Shown here piece by piece: positions 32,716 to 41,115 of a DNA stretch of 64,000 nucleotides. Position numbers and translations under genes: made by a program. The notes below the pieces were generated by a model, which was not told the origin of the DNA, ran no database searches, and worked only from the letters and a program-made list of their open reading frames with translations. The stretch comes from an uncultured Clostridia bacterium. GTDB lineage: Bacteria; Bacillota; Clostridia; TANB77; CAG-508. Where the stretch lies: the NCBI GenBank assembly GCA_934122085.1, contig CAKOVS010000001.1, forward strand, positions 1 through 64,000, read 5' to 3'. Position 1 is the stretch's first letter; the number at the start of each line of letters is the position of its first letter.

Positions 32716-33261
32716 TTAGCTAACTAAGTAAACAATTCGTTCAATTGTTGATACATTCCCAGAACTATCTGACACAGAATAAATAAATATATATTTTCCT
32801 ATTTCAGATTCATCTGGTACACAGCTTCTTTGAACCTTCCATGTCAAATTACCATCATAATTATCTGATGCCTCATAACCTGGTTCTTTAAAAAGTTCGA
32901 TATCCTTAGTCTGTACAATATTATCTCCTTTTAGCAATATAACTGGTGGTTGAGTATCTACAATATGAATTATCTGATTTAGAATTCTAATTCCAAACAT
33001 ATAACTTATTTTGTAGTTTCCAATTTTTGCTATATTCACATTGTTATTTGTAATTATTGCTTTATCCGAAACATCCCAAAAAAGCCATTTAATTGTTGCA
33101 TATTTAAAATCTGTTCCAACTTCAACTGTTTCTTCTGCATTCTGAGTTATCTTAACACATCCAAAGATTGTTGCAATAACAACAAATATAGAAAATGTTG
33201 TTATTAACGTTCTAAAAAATATAGATATTGCCCCAAATTGTTTATTCCGTCTTCTAGTCAT
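32716..33261 (-). CDS. Membrane-anchored protein with DUF5011-type Ig-like domain
   Basis: 181 residues from the ATG at 33261, which has a strong AGGAGG upstream (an ATG seven codons earlier has none). A basic N-terminus (TRRRNKQFG) leads into one membrane helix (about residues 17-37); the rest is extracytoplasmic. Residues from about 102 match the bacterial Ig-like DUF5011 pattern: DTQPPVILLKGDN, then FKEPGYEASDNYDGNLT and a closing YSVSDSSGNVSTIERIVYL. Such domains occur in cell-surface proteins as spacers or adhesive modules. It is monocistronic, with its own terminator. Confidence 0.75.
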   Translation of the reverse strand: MTRRRNKQFGAISIFFRTLITTFSIFVVIATIFGCVKITQNAEETVEVGTDFKYATIKWLFWDVSDKAIITNNNVNIAKIGNYKISYMFGIRILNQIIHIVDTQPPVILLKGDNIVQTKDIELFKEPGYEASDNYDGNLTWKVQRSCVPDESEIGKYIFIYSVSDSSGNVSTIERIVYLVS

Positions 33262-33398
33262 AATGCTATTCCTCCTAAACAAATTTTTTATTTTGGATAT
33301 AAAAACGATTTCAAAATTGGATTATATCATAATTTCCAGAAAAAGTAAATGTATTTTTTTATAATTTTAGGAAATTATATATTTAGGTGGTGATATTT

Positions 33399-33572
33399 AT
33401 GACAAATAAAGAGCTTTTATATGTTGAAGATGCTTTAGGACATGAAAGCTATATGAAAACATGTAGCAAAAAAACAGCTACACAACTTACTGATCCAACT
33501 CTTGCTACTTTTATTGGTGAATTAGAGCAAAAGCATACTGAATTATATAACAAATTTTTAAATTTATTATAA
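33399..33572 (+). CDS. CotF-like spore coat protein, N-terminal half
   Basis: 57 residues beginning MTNKELLYVEDALGHESYM and ending in a short helix (EQKHTELYNKFLNLL). Together with the next gene it covers the CotF/ferritin-like coat domain, in two separate proteins. GGTGGTG precedes the ATG at 33399. The spacing of 17 bases to the next gene, which has its own AAAGGA, shows a two-gene operon rather than a frameshifted one. CotF-type proteins are deposited in the coat of the developing spore. Expression from a mother-cell sigma factor is expected, but I could not see a convincing promoter. Confidence 0.72.
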   Translation: MTNKELLYVEDALGHESYMKTCSKKTATQLTDPTLATFIGELEQKHTELYNKFLNLL

Positions 33573-33589
33573 AGAAAGGAATTTTAATT

Positions 33590-33841
33590 ATGCAAGATAA
33601 AGATTTAATGGAAAATGAACTTCTTGTTGTAAAAGGTGTTTGTGACTTATATTTACATGGTACAATAGAATCGACAACAGCTGAAGTTCATACTGCTTTT
33701 AAAGAGGCTTTAAATGAATGTTTGAATATTCAAAATAAAATTTATAATTTGATGGCAGAAAAAGGTTGGTATCAAACAGAAAATGCTGAACAACAAAAAA
33801 TAACTGCTGCTGAGCAAAAATATTCTGCTCAAAATAATTAG
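33590..33841 (+). CDS. CotF-like spore coat protein, C-terminal half
   Basis: 83 residues matching the CotF core: KDLMENELLVVKGVCDLYLH, a middle helix (ALNECLNIQNKIYNLM) and the hallmark AEKGWYQTENAEQQKI near the end. It is cytoplasmic by sequence, with no signal peptide, as expected for a coat protein made in the mother cell. It directly follows the short partner gene and is followed by a strong terminator. Split CotF pairs are a common arrangement in Clostridia. Confidence 0.82.
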   Translation: MQDKDLMENELLVVKGVCDLYLHGTIESTTAEVHTAFKEALNECLNIQNKIYNLMAEKGWYQTENAEQQKITAAEQKYSAQNN

Positions 33842-33850
33842 TTTGTTAAT

Positions 33851-33892
33851 AAAAATAGAATTTCCGCTTTTTTATGCAGAAATTCTATTTTT
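33851..33892. terminator. Bidirectional terminator between CotF-like genes and rho
   Basis: AAAAATAGAATTTC plus GC pair with GC plus GAAATTCTATTTTT. T-rich sequence follows on both strands, ending at the rho stop codon. Confidence 0.85.
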
Positions 33893-35260
33893 CTAGTTTT
33901 TATAATTTTTTAAATAAGAATCCATTTTTTCTATAAATTCTTCATTATTTTTTGTTTTAGTCATTTGAGAAATTATTTGTTCTGTAACATCTGCAACAGG
34001 TAAATTATTTAATGCTTTTCTTAATGCAAATACTGTTTCTAACTCTGGTTTTGTTAACAATAAATCTTCTCTTCTTGTTCCAGATTTATTTATATCTATT
34101 GCTGGGAATATACGTTTTTCAGATAATTTTCTATCTAAGTGTACTTCCATATTTCCTGTTCCTTTAAATTCTTCAAATATTACATCATCCATTCTACTTC
34201 CAGTTTCAATTAATGCTGTTGCAAGTATTGTTAAACTTCCTCCGTTTTCAATATTTCTTGCTGCTCCAAAGAATTTCTTTGGTTTATGTAATGCTGCTGG
34301 ATCTAAACCTCCTGATAATGTTTTTCCAGATGATGGCATAACTAAATTATATGCTCTTGCCAGTCTTGTAATACTATCTAATAATATTACAACATCTTTA
34401 TTATGTTCTGTTATTCTTTTGGCTCTTTCTAATACCATTTCAGCTACTTTTACATGGTGTTCTGGCATCTCATCAAATGTTGAATAAATAACTTGTCCTT
34501 TTATTGAACGTTTCATATCTGTTACTTCTTCTGGTCTTTCATCTATAAGTAAAACTATTAATTCAACTTCTGGATTATTTTCAGATATACTATTTGCTAT
34601 TTTCTTTAATAATGTTGTTTTTCCTACTTTTGGTGGAGCAACAATCATTCCTCTTTGTCCTTTACCTATTGGTGAAATTAAGTCAATTATTCTCATTGCA
34701 TATTCTGTTGGTTTTGTTTCAAGCTTTAATCTTTCATTTGGATAAATTGGTATTAATTCATCAAATCTCTTTCTTTTTGCTGCTTTTTCTGGATGTTCTT
34801 CATTAACTTCTCCAACAAATATTAGTGAAGGAAATTTTTCTCCTTCTTTTGTTCTAGCAATTCCTTTTATTATATCACCTGTATCTAGTTTAAATCTTCT
34901 TATTTGAATTGGTGAAATATATACATCTTTGGGACTTGATAAATAATTATCTCCTCTTAAAAATCCATATCCATCTGGTAATACTTCAAGGATTCCCTCA
35001 ACAATTTGATCATCATCATTTGTTACTTTGTATTCAATTGTTGAACTGGATTCTGATAATTCTTCTACTTGTTCATCATCATTTTCATCATATCTTAATT
35101 CTTCTTTTTTTCCTTCTTCAATTTTTGATTTTGAAGAATCTTTAATTTGATTTAATAATACTATTAATTCTTCTTTTTTTAGTTTTGAGATGTTTTTTAT
35201 GTTATGCTCTTTGGCAAAATTTCTCAACTCTAATAATGTCATGTTTTCTAAATCTAACAT
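33893..35260 (-). CDS. rho: Transcription termination factor Rho
   Basis: Rho is the hexameric RNA helicase that ends untranslated transcripts. The 455 residues comprise the N-terminal helical domain (MTLLELRNFAKEHNIKNISK), an acidic linker of about 40 residues, the cold-shock RNA-binding domain (EGILEVLPDGYGFLRGDNY), and the ATPase with P-loop APPKVGKTTLLKKIA near 207, VILLDSITRLARAYN and the Q-loop-adjacent PSSGKTLSGGLD. AGGAGG precedes the ATG. It lies downstream of the sporulation/division genes yabP-yabQ-divIC but behind a terminator, so it is probably transcribed separately. Confidence 0.97.
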   Translation of the reverse strand: MLDLENMTLLELRNFAKEHNIKNISKLKKEELIVLLNQIKDSSKSKIEEGKKEELRYDENDDEQVEELSESSSTIEYKVTNDDDQIVEGILEVLPDGYGFLRGDNYLSSPKDVYISPIQIRRFKLDTGDIIKGIARTKEGEKFPSLIFVGEVNEEHPEKAAKRKRFDELIPIYPNERLKLETKPTEYAMRIIDLISPIGKGQRGMIVAPPKVGKTTLLKKIANSISENNPEVELIVLLIDERPEEVTDMKRSIKGQVIYSTFDEMPEHHVKVAEMVLERAKRITEHNKDVVILLDSITRLARAYNLVMPSSGKTLSGGLDPAALHKPKKFFGAARNIENGGSLTILATALIETGSRMDDVIFEEFKGTGNMEVHLDRKLSEKRIFPAIDINKSGTRREDLLLTKPELETVFALRKALNNLPVADVTEQIISQMTKTKNNEEFIEKMDSYLKNYKN

Positions 35261-35324
35261 AACTACCTCCTATTTTTATTTGCTTTTTAATTTGATTTTT
35301 TTGGGATTTCTTTTGATTTAATAA

Positions 35325-35365
35325 AATAAAGATAAATCCTTAGAACTTGAATGTTTTAAGGATTT
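35325..35365 (-). terminator. Terminator of the yabP-yabQ-divIC unit
   Basis: AAATCCTTA (35334-35342) pairs with TAAGGATTT (35357-35365). The right arm overlaps the last divIC codons and stop, and on the minus strand ATCTTTATTTTATT follows the stem. Confidence 0.7.
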
Positions 35366-35645
35366 ACTTATTACTATCGACATAAACTCTTTCATTTTGT
35401 AAATACATTCCTAGTTTTTCGCGCGCTACTTTTTTTATATATTCTGGTGAATTTGATTTGTTTATTTCTTCTTCTAGATTTTGCTTATTTTGCTCTAATT
35501 CTTCTTGTGCTATATTTATTTTTACAGATATTTCTTTAATTTCTTTTTGATATTGTATTATATTTTTTTGTTGTCTTATTAACACAACTCCCCATACTAT
35601 TAGTGCAATTAAAAAGACAGGTATTAAAAATTTATTCTTTTTCAT
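35364..35645 (-). CDS. divIC: Septum formation initiator DivIC/FtsL-like protein
   Basis: 93 residues from the ATG at 35645, which has GGAG seven bases upstream. The protein has a short basic N-terminus, one membrane helix (FLIPVFLIALIVWGVVLI), an extracytoplasmic coiled coil (YQKEIKEISVKINIAQEELEQ) and the family ending PEYIKKVAREKLGMYLQNER. DivIC joins FtsL and DivIB in the divisome. Its place after yabP and yabQ is the conserved Firmicute order. It could instead be called FtsL by some profiles; the conserved neighbourhood favours DivIC. Confidence 0.88.
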   Translation of the reverse strand: MKKNKFLIPVFLIALIVWGVVLIRQQKNIIQYQKEIKEISVKINIAQEELEQNKQNLEEEINKSNSPEYIKKVAREKLGMYLQNERVYVDSNK

Positions 35646-35680
35646 AAGTGCTCTCCATTTTTTCAACTTTAGATAATATA

Positions 35681-36115
35681 TTATTCTCCATTTCTTTCCA
35701 AATTCCCCTTTTTCTTTTTAATTTTAATTAGTTTTTTTAACTTATTCTCTATATTATTAATAAATTTGATTGGAATTTTGAAGATTTTGCTGATAAATGT
35801 CAATATTACTTTTATTTTGTTCATTATAAAATAATTTACTTTTATAAATATTATACTTAATGTTAGTGTATATATCATTGCTCCTATCAATATTCCTAAT
35901 ATCATATATATTCTAATTTCACCATCATTGAAAAACCATATATTATATAAAACAATTATTCCTGCTAATATCCAATATATTATATCTTCTATATATGTTA
36001 TAAAATCTGATGTTTTAAATGTTTTTCTTAATGCTCTAAAAAAGTCAAATAATATTCCTAACCCAATTCCTGTTAATGAAAAAACTATAAATAAATATGC
36101 TTGATTTTCTACCAT
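35681..36115 (-). CDS. yabQ: Spore cortex protein YabQ
   Basis: 144 residues with three to four membrane helices (about residues 5-23, 42-60, 68-95) and a lysine-rich cytoplasmic tail (KLKKLIKIKKKKGNLER). The N-terminal ENQAYLFIVFSLTGIGLGILFDFFRALRK fits YabQ in small pieces: FSLTGIGLGILFD and FFRALRK are the conserved parts. In Bacillus subtilis YabQ sits in the outer forespore membrane and is needed for cortex formation under sigma-E control. It follows yabP by 14 bases. The ribosome binding site AAAGG is modest. Confidence 0.88.
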   Translation of the reverse strand: MVENQAYLFIVFSLTGIGLGILFDFFRALRKTFKTSDFITYIEDIIYWILAGIIVLYNIWFFNDGEIRIYMILGILIGAMIYTLTLSIIFIKVNYFIMNKIKVILTFISKIFKIPIKFINNIENKLKKLIKIKKKKGNLERNGE

Positions 36116-36129
36116 TTTATGCCTTTCTT

Positions 36130-36432
36130 TTATTTAAAGATTTTGCTTAATAATGATGTTCCTCCATTTTTTTCTGGTCCTTTTTGACTATATGTTAGAC
36201 TTGAAATTTCTCCATCAACTATTACTTCTGATGTATCTAAACTTAATTTATTTATTCTAATATTTTCTCCTTTTACTGTAAGTAATCCTAATTCTGTATC
36301 TATCATTACTACTTGATCATCAAAACTTAATACATCATTTACTCCTGATACATTAAGCTTTTCTCTATTTTCTAATACTATATTTTGTACAATGTTTTGA
36401 TTAATTGTCGTACTTTTTCTTTCTTCTATCAT
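36130..36432 (-). CDS. yabP: Sporulation protein YabP
   Basis: 100 residues with the YabP/YqfC pattern: NREKLNVSGVNDVLSFDDQ, VVMIDTELGLLTVKGENIRI and LSLDTSEVIVDGEISSLTYS. The family is all-beta and localises to the forming spore coat/cortex under sigma-E. AAAGGATG precedes the ATG. It heads yabP-yabQ-divIC, with a sigma-E-like promoter about 40 bases upstream. Together with yabQ, spoIVB and the coat genes it shows that this organism belongs to a spore-forming lineage. Confidence 0.9.
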   Translation of the reverse strand: MIEERKSTTINQNIVQNIVLENREKLNVSGVNDVLSFDDQVVMIDTELGLLTVKGENIRINKLSLDTSEVIVDGEISSLTYSQKGPEKNGGTSLLSKIFK

Positions 36433-36467
36433 AATTTAATATCATCCTTTCTCTTTTATACTAAATT

Positions 36468-36494
36468 ATAATATGCTGTTAATATAACAAATAT
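36468..36494 (-). promoter_or_regulatory. Candidate sigma-E promoter for yabP-yabQ
   Basis: On the minus strand ATATT (complement of 36490-36494) is separated by 14 bases from CATATTAT (complement of 36468-36475), close to the sigma-E pattern (ATA, then CATAnnnT). No correctly spaced sigma-A pair overlaps it. The rest of the valS-yabP gap (36495-36591) holds short inverted repeats that may end the valS transcript. Confidence 0.45.
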
Positions 36495-36591
36495 AACTAA
36501 AAAGAGCACATAAAGTTTGAAGTGAACTCAAATTATTAAACTTTTTGTTCTAATAATTGTGGTTCAGTACAAAATTATGTACTCTAAATAA

Positions 36592-39237
36592 TTATTTTAA
36601 TCTTTCTTCAAGATTTTTTAACATATTTTGATATTTTTCAAGTTTTGCTTTTTCTTCATTAATTTTAGCTTCTGGAGCTTTATTAACAAATCCTGGATTT
36701 GAAAGCATTTTACTTGCTCTTTCAATTTCTGCAATAACTTTTTTCTTTTCTTCTTCAATACGTTTTCTTTCTTCTTCAATATCAACAAGTTCCTCAAATG
36801 GAATATATAATTCAATTCCATCTGTTATGATTGATAATGCATTTTGTGCAATTCCTTCTTTGTTTTCTTGAACTTTGATATTTTCACTATATCCTAATTT
36901 CTTTAAAAATCCTTCAGATTGATTTATTAAATCTTTATATTTTGTTGTTACAAATATTAATTCTGTCTTTTTTGATGGATGTACATTTGAACTTGCTCTT
37001 AAATTACGAATTCCTATAATTATTTCTTTTAATTTTTCAATTTCTTCTTCATCAGCTTTAAAATTATATTTTTCATCAAATTGTGGGAATTTTGAAATCA
37101 TTATACTTTCATCAATATTAAATAATTGTAAATATATTTCTTCTGTTATAAATGGCATAATTGGGTGTAATAATTTTAATGAATTCATTAATACTTCATT
37201 TAAGGTTACTTGTGCCATTAATTTGCTCTCTTTATCATCACAATATAAACGTGTTTTTACAATTTCTATATACCAATCACAGAATTCATTCCATATAAAG
37301 TCATATATTTTTTGTGTTGCAACTCCTAAATCATAATTTGTAATATTTTCATTTATTTCTTTTGATAATGTATTTAATTTTGATATTATCCATTTATCTT
37401 CTTTAGCCAATTTAGCTGTATCAATTTCATCTAATTTTGGTAATTTTTCAACACCGTCTAAATTCATTAATACGAATTTTGCAGCATTCCATAATTTATT
37501 TGCAAAGTTTGAGGCTTGTTCTAGTTTTTCTGGCATATATCTTATGTCATTTCCTGCTGAAATTCCTAAAACCAATGAAAATCTTAATGCATCTGTACTA
37601 TATTGGTCAATAACTTCTAATGGGTCTATTCCATTTCCTAATGATTTTGACATCTTTCTACCTTGGCTATCTCTTACAATACCATGTATTAATATATCAC
37701 TAAATGGCTTTTGTTTCATACATTCTAATCCTGAAAATATCATTCTTGCTACCCAGAAGAATATTATGTCATATCCTGTTACTAATACATTTGTTGGATA
37801 AAATGTTTTTAAATCTTCACTATCCATATTAGGCCAGCCAAGTGTTGAGAATGGCCATAATGCTGAACTAAACCATGTATCAAGAGAATCCTCATCTTGA
37901 TGTAATTTTGTTGAACCACATTTCTCACATTTTTCTGGTGCTGTTTTACTTACATTTATATGTCCACATTCATCACAATAATATGCTGGTATTCTATGTC
38001 CCCACCATAATTGACGTGATATACACCAATCTTGAATATTTTCCATCCAGTTAAAATATGTTTTTTCATATCTCTTTGGAATAAATTTTATATCATCTTC
38101 TTTAACTGCTTTTATTGCAGGTTCTGCTAATTCTTTCATTTTTACAAACCATTGATTTGATATTCTTGGTTCTACTGTATTATGACATCTATAACACTTT
38201 CCAACATTATGTGTATAATCTTCTGTTTTAACAAGTGCACCTATTTCTTCTAGTTTTTTTACTATTAGTTTACGTGCTTCTAATGTTGTTAATCCTTTAT
38301 ATTCTGGTACTAAGTCTCCCATTATTGATGAATCATCAAATACTTCTGCTATTTCCAGATTATGTCTTAATCCTGCTTGATAGTCATTCATATCATGTGC
38401 TGGTGTTATTTTTACACAACCTGTTCCAAAATCTTTTTCTACAAAATCATCTGCAATTATTGGAATTTCTTTATTCATAATTGGTAATATACATGTTTTT
38501 CCAATTATATCTTTATATCTTTCATCTTCTGGATGTACTGCAACAGCTGTATCTCCTAACATTGTTTCAGGTCTTGTTGTTGCAACTATTACATATCTGT
38601 CTGTTCCTTTTATTTGATATCTTATATGCCATAAATGTGATGGTTCTTCTTCAAATTCAACTTCTGCATCTGATAATGATGTATGACATGATGGACACCA
38701 GTTTATCATTCTTGTTCCTTTATATATTAGTCCTTTTTTATATAAATTTACAAATTGTTCTAATACAGCTTGTGATAATCCTTCGTCCATTGTAAATCTT
38801 GAACGTTCCCAATCACATGAACAACCTAATTTACGTTGTTGTTTTTGGATTGTTCCTCCATATTCTTTTGTCCAAGCCCATGCTCTTTCTAAGAATTGTT
38901 CTCTTGTTATATCAGCTTTTGTTAATCCTTCTTCTTTTTTCATTTTTTCTACAACTTTTACCTCTGTTGCAATTGCTGCATGGTCTGTTCCTGGTACCCA
39001 TAATGTATTATATCCACACATTCTTTTATATCTTATTAACATATCTTGCATTGTTCCATCTAATGCATGTCCCATGTGTAATTTTCCTGTTACATTTGGT
39101 GGTGGCATTACTATACAAAAACTTTCTTTTCTTTTATCCATTGATGGTTTGAAATAGCCTTTCTTTTCCCATTCATTATATAAATTTTCTTCAAATTCTT
39201 TTGGATTATATTTATCCATTAATTTATGATTACTCAT
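36592..39237 (-). CDS. valS: Valyl-tRNA synthetase
   Basis: A class I synthetase charging tRNA-Val. From the ATG at 39237 it has 881 residues; AAGGAGAG lies just upstream, and the frame open 19 codons further runs into the preceding gene. Visible are the HIGH motif (PPPNVTGKLHMGHALDG), the editing domain (TTRPETMLGDTAVAVHP), paired cysteines (CDECGHINV, CEKCGSTK), the KMSKS motif (GRKMSKSLGNGIDP), the anticodon-binding domain and a C-terminal coiled coil that inserts into the tRNA elbow. It is the second gene behind a T-box leader, so starvation for charged tRNA-Val should induce it. Confidence 0.97.
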   Translation of the reverse strand: MSNHKLMDKYNPKEFEENLYNEWEKKGYFKPSMDKRKESFCIVMPPPNVTGKLHMGHALDGTMQDMLIRYKRMCGYNTLWVPGTDHAAIATEVKVVEKMKKEEGLTKADITREQFLERAWAWTKEYGGTIQKQQRKLGCSCDWERSRFTMDEGLSQAVLEQFVNLYKKGLIYKGTRMINWCPSCHTSLSDAEVEFEEEPSHLWHIRYQIKGTDRYVIVATTRPETMLGDTAVAVHPEDERYKDIIGKTCILPIMNKEIPIIADDFVEKDFGTGCVKITPAHDMNDYQAGLRHNLEIAEVFDDSSIMGDLVPEYKGLTTLEARKLIVKKLEEIGALVKTEDYTHNVGKCYRCHNTVEPRISNQWFVKMKELAEPAIKAVKEDDIKFIPKRYEKTYFNWMENIQDWCISRQLWWGHRIPAYYCDECGHINVSKTAPEKCEKCGSTKLHQDEDSLDTWFSSALWPFSTLGWPNMDSEDLKTFYPTNVLVTGYDIIFFWVARMIFSGLECMKQKPFSDILIHGIVRDSQGRKMSKSLGNGIDPLEVIDQYSTDALRFSLVLGISAGNDIRYMPEKLEQASNFANKLWNAAKFVLMNLDGVEKLPKLDEIDTAKLAKEDKWIISKLNTLSKEINENITNYDLGVATQKIYDFIWNEFCDWYIEIVKTRLYCDDKESKLMAQVTLNEVLMNSLKLLHPIMPFITEEIYLQLFNIDESIMISKFPQFDEKYNFKADEEEIEKLKEIIIGIRNLRASSNVHPSKKTELIFVTTKYKDLINQSEGFLKKLGYSENIKVQENKEGIAQNALSIITDGIELYIPFEELVDIEEERKRIEEEKKKVIAEIERASKMLSNPGFVNKAPEAKINEEKAKLEKYQNMLKNLEERLK

Positions 39238-39253
39238 ATCTTTTCTCTCCTTT

Positions 39254-40072
39254 TTAATAAAATTTAACAGTATATTTACAAGAATATATTTCATCTGGTT
39301 CTATTGATAAAATATTTTCTTTTTCTTTATAAATTTGATTACTATCAATCTTGTCTGCTGTGTTTTGCCATGGTTCTATACAGACGAATGGTACTCCTTT
39401 TTTTGACCATAATGCTAAATATGGAAAATCTGTAAAGTCAAATTCTAATATTTTTTTATAAGTATTTCTATTTTGTAATACTACTTTATTTGATTTTATA
39501 TTTTTCATTATTATTGCATCATTGTCAAATATATTTTCTGTTAGATGAATCTTATTTTCTTCTAAGATATTTGTAGCTTTTTCTGTATCTATTAATCCAT
39601 TTCTTAATTTCAAAAATTCTATATTTTCTTCATTTTGTTCAAATACTATCTCATAATCTCCTGTAGTATAGTCACATCTAAATGCAGGATGCCCTCCTAT
39701 ACCAAAATAGATTCTTTTATTATCTATATTTTTTACTTCATAAGTTACTTGAAGTGCATTTTCCACAATCTTATATATAACATGTAGTTCAAATTTATAT
39801 GGATATTTTTTTAATGTTTGTTCATTATATTTTAATATATAATGATTTTCTTCTATTTCTTGAAATTCCATATCTCTTGCAAATCCATGTTGAGACATTT
39901 CATATATTTTTCCTTCTATTTGTGTTTTTCCATCTTTTATTTGTCCCACTATTGGAAATAATATTGGTGATTGTCTATTCCAAAATGTTTTTCCATCAAA
40001 TAACATTTCGTTTCCATCTTTTAAGATACTTGTTAATTCTGCACCTTGTTTTTTCGATTTTATTTTTAACAT
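39254..40072 (-). CDS. LacX/aldose 1-epimerase-like protein
   Basis: 272 residues of the galactose mutarotase-like fold, LacX branch. Diagnostic pieces are FWNRQSPILFPIVGQIKDG, MSQHGFARD, FGIGGHPAFRCD with the likely catalytic histidine, and CIEPWQNTADK. These enzymes interconvert alpha and beta sugar anomers, but the LacX branch is poorly characterised. GGAGG precedes the ATG. It is the first gene after the T-box leader and ends 16 bases before valS, an odd partnership for a sugar epimerase. Confidence 0.85.
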   Translation of the reverse strand: MLKIKSKKQGAELTSILKDGNEMLFDGKTFWNRQSPILFPIVGQIKDGKTQIEGKIYEMSQHGFARDMEFQEIEENHYILKYNEQTLKKYPYKFELHVIYKIVENALQVTYEVKNIDNKRIYFGIGGHPAFRCDYTTGDYEIVFEQNEENIEFLKLRNGLIDTEKATNILEENKIHLTENIFDNDAIIMKNIKSNKVVLQNRNTYKKILEFDFTDFPYLALWSKKGVPFVCIEPWQNTADKIDSNQIYKEKENILSIEPDEIYSCKYTVKFY

Positions 40073-40094
40073 TATAAATTTCCTCCTTTATAGA

Positions 40095-40345
40095 ACAAAA
40101 AAACTCACTCTTATGTTTTCACATAAGGGCGAGTTCTATATCTCACGGTACCACCTTAATTATTATCTTTTTGATAATTTCTCAATTTACTTTAACGCAG
40201 TATTACGAATAACCTTACTACTATTTCAGATTATTAACTCAAAAGCTACCTTCCATTTGCCTTTATTTAAGAAGCTTTCAGCCTACGACTTCTTTTCTCT
40301 ACAAATAGTTCAAATGTACTCTTCTTTTTCTTCGTTTTTGTTATG
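40095..40345 (-). promoter_or_regulatory. T-box riboswitch, probably valine-specific
   Basis: The minus strand carries the conserved T-box (AATTAAGGTGGTACCGTGAG, complement near 40140-40160) and then a terminator hairpin, AACTCGCCCTTATGT paired with ACATAAGAGTGAGTT and a T-run. Upstream, Stem I features are visible: GGCTGAAAGC of the distal loop, then GGAAGGTAGCTTTTGAGTT, where the specifier is most simply GTA (valine). GGT in the overlapping register would mean glycine, but valS downstream supports valine. Uncharged tRNA-Val would stabilise the antiterminator. Confidence 0.9.
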
Positions 40346-40350
40346 TTATT

Positions 40351-40379
40351 ATATTATCACTTTTTTATGTGAATTGCAA
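40351..40379 (-). promoter_or_regulatory. Promoter of the T-box/lacX-like/valS operon
   Basis: The minus strand carries TTGCAA (complement of 40374-40379), a 17-base spacer and TAATAT (complement of 40351-40356), giving a leader of about 270 bases. Confidence 0.6.
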
Positions 40380-40401
40380 TAGTTTAGATTATTTTTTCTT
40401 A

Positions 40402-40716
40402 TTATATTAATTTATCAAAATTTTTTTTATTACTTAAAATTAGTCTAACTTCCATTGCATTATCTTTTACTGTATAGAATATAGTATAATTTTTCACATA
40501 AATTCTATAATATATATTTTTTCTTTTTCTTCTAGAATTATATTTTTCAAAAATATCAGGATATTCACTTCTTCTTTCTATTTCTTTAATTACCTCATCA
40601 TAAAAATTCTCAGCTGCAATTTTATTTTGAAGCTTATATATAAAATATCTTAAAATATTATTAAACTGTTTTACAAATGTATCTGTATATTTTATCGTAT
40701 ATTTATTCTTCGCCAT
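40402..40716 (-). CDS. RelE/ParE-family toxin
   Basis: 104 residues, basic, with the RelE/ParE layout: an N-terminal strand and long helix pair (YTDTFVKQFNNILRYFIYKL), ENFYDEVIKEIERRSEYP, then strands NIYYRIYVKNYTIFYTVKDN and VRLILSNKKNFDKLI. In the RelE group such proteins cleave mRNA on the ribosome; ParE-type proteins target gyrase, and sequence alone does not decide which. It overlaps the antitoxin gene by 14 bases, the usual toxin-antitoxin coupling. Confidence 0.85.
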   Translation of the reverse strand: MAKNKYTIKYTDTFVKQFNNILRYFIYKLQNKIAAENFYDEVIKEIERRSEYPDIFEKYNSRRKRKNIYYRIYVKNYTIFYTVKDNAMEVRLILSNKKNFDKLI

Positions 40717-40990
40717 CTAGTATCCTCCTAGTTATTTGTTTAAATTCATCATGAGAATAATATTTCGTATTTGGATCTTCTGCTTCTCTATCCACTTCAT
40801 CTAATGCATTTTCAATATATTCTTCATATTCTTTGTCACTTATTAATTTTGCATATTTTTCTAAACTCATAACAACCATTGAACCATAACCATTTTTTGT
40901 TAAATAAACAGCTTCATCCTCCTTTAAAACTAACTCCTCTATCTCTGGATATTTATTTCTTAAGTCTGATACTGGTCTTATATTAATCAT
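40703..40990 (-). CDS. Phd/YefM-family antitoxin
   Basis: 95 residues with the Phd/YefM N-terminal DNA-binding fold (MINIRPVSDLRNKYPEIEEL, then EDEAVYLTKNGYGSMVVMS) and an acidic C-terminus that would wrap the toxin. AGGAGG precedes the ATG. It is upstream of the RelE/ParE-like gene and probably autoregulates the pair. A promoter match lies about 30 bases upstream. Confidence 0.88.
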   Translation of the reverse strand: MINIRPVSDLRNKYPEIEELVLKEDEAVYLTKNGYGSMVVMSLEKYAKLISDKEYEEYIENALDEVDREAEDPNTKYYSHDEFKQITRRILDGEE

Positions 40991-41020
40991 ATCAAATCTC
41001 CTCCTTGTTTTACTATCATA

Positions 41021-41049
41021 ATTTTATCATTATTTTATGTTTTTTTCAA
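41021..41049 (-). promoter_or_regulatory. Candidate promoter of the toxin-antitoxin pair
   Basis: The minus strand carries TTGAAA (complement of 41044-41049), a 17-base spacer and TAAAAT (complement of 41021-41026). Confidence 0.4.
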
Positions 41050-41115
41050 TAATTTATTCTACTTTTTAATCATTTTTATAATTTTTTTCATTTATTTCTC
41101 CAATTCTATAATTTC

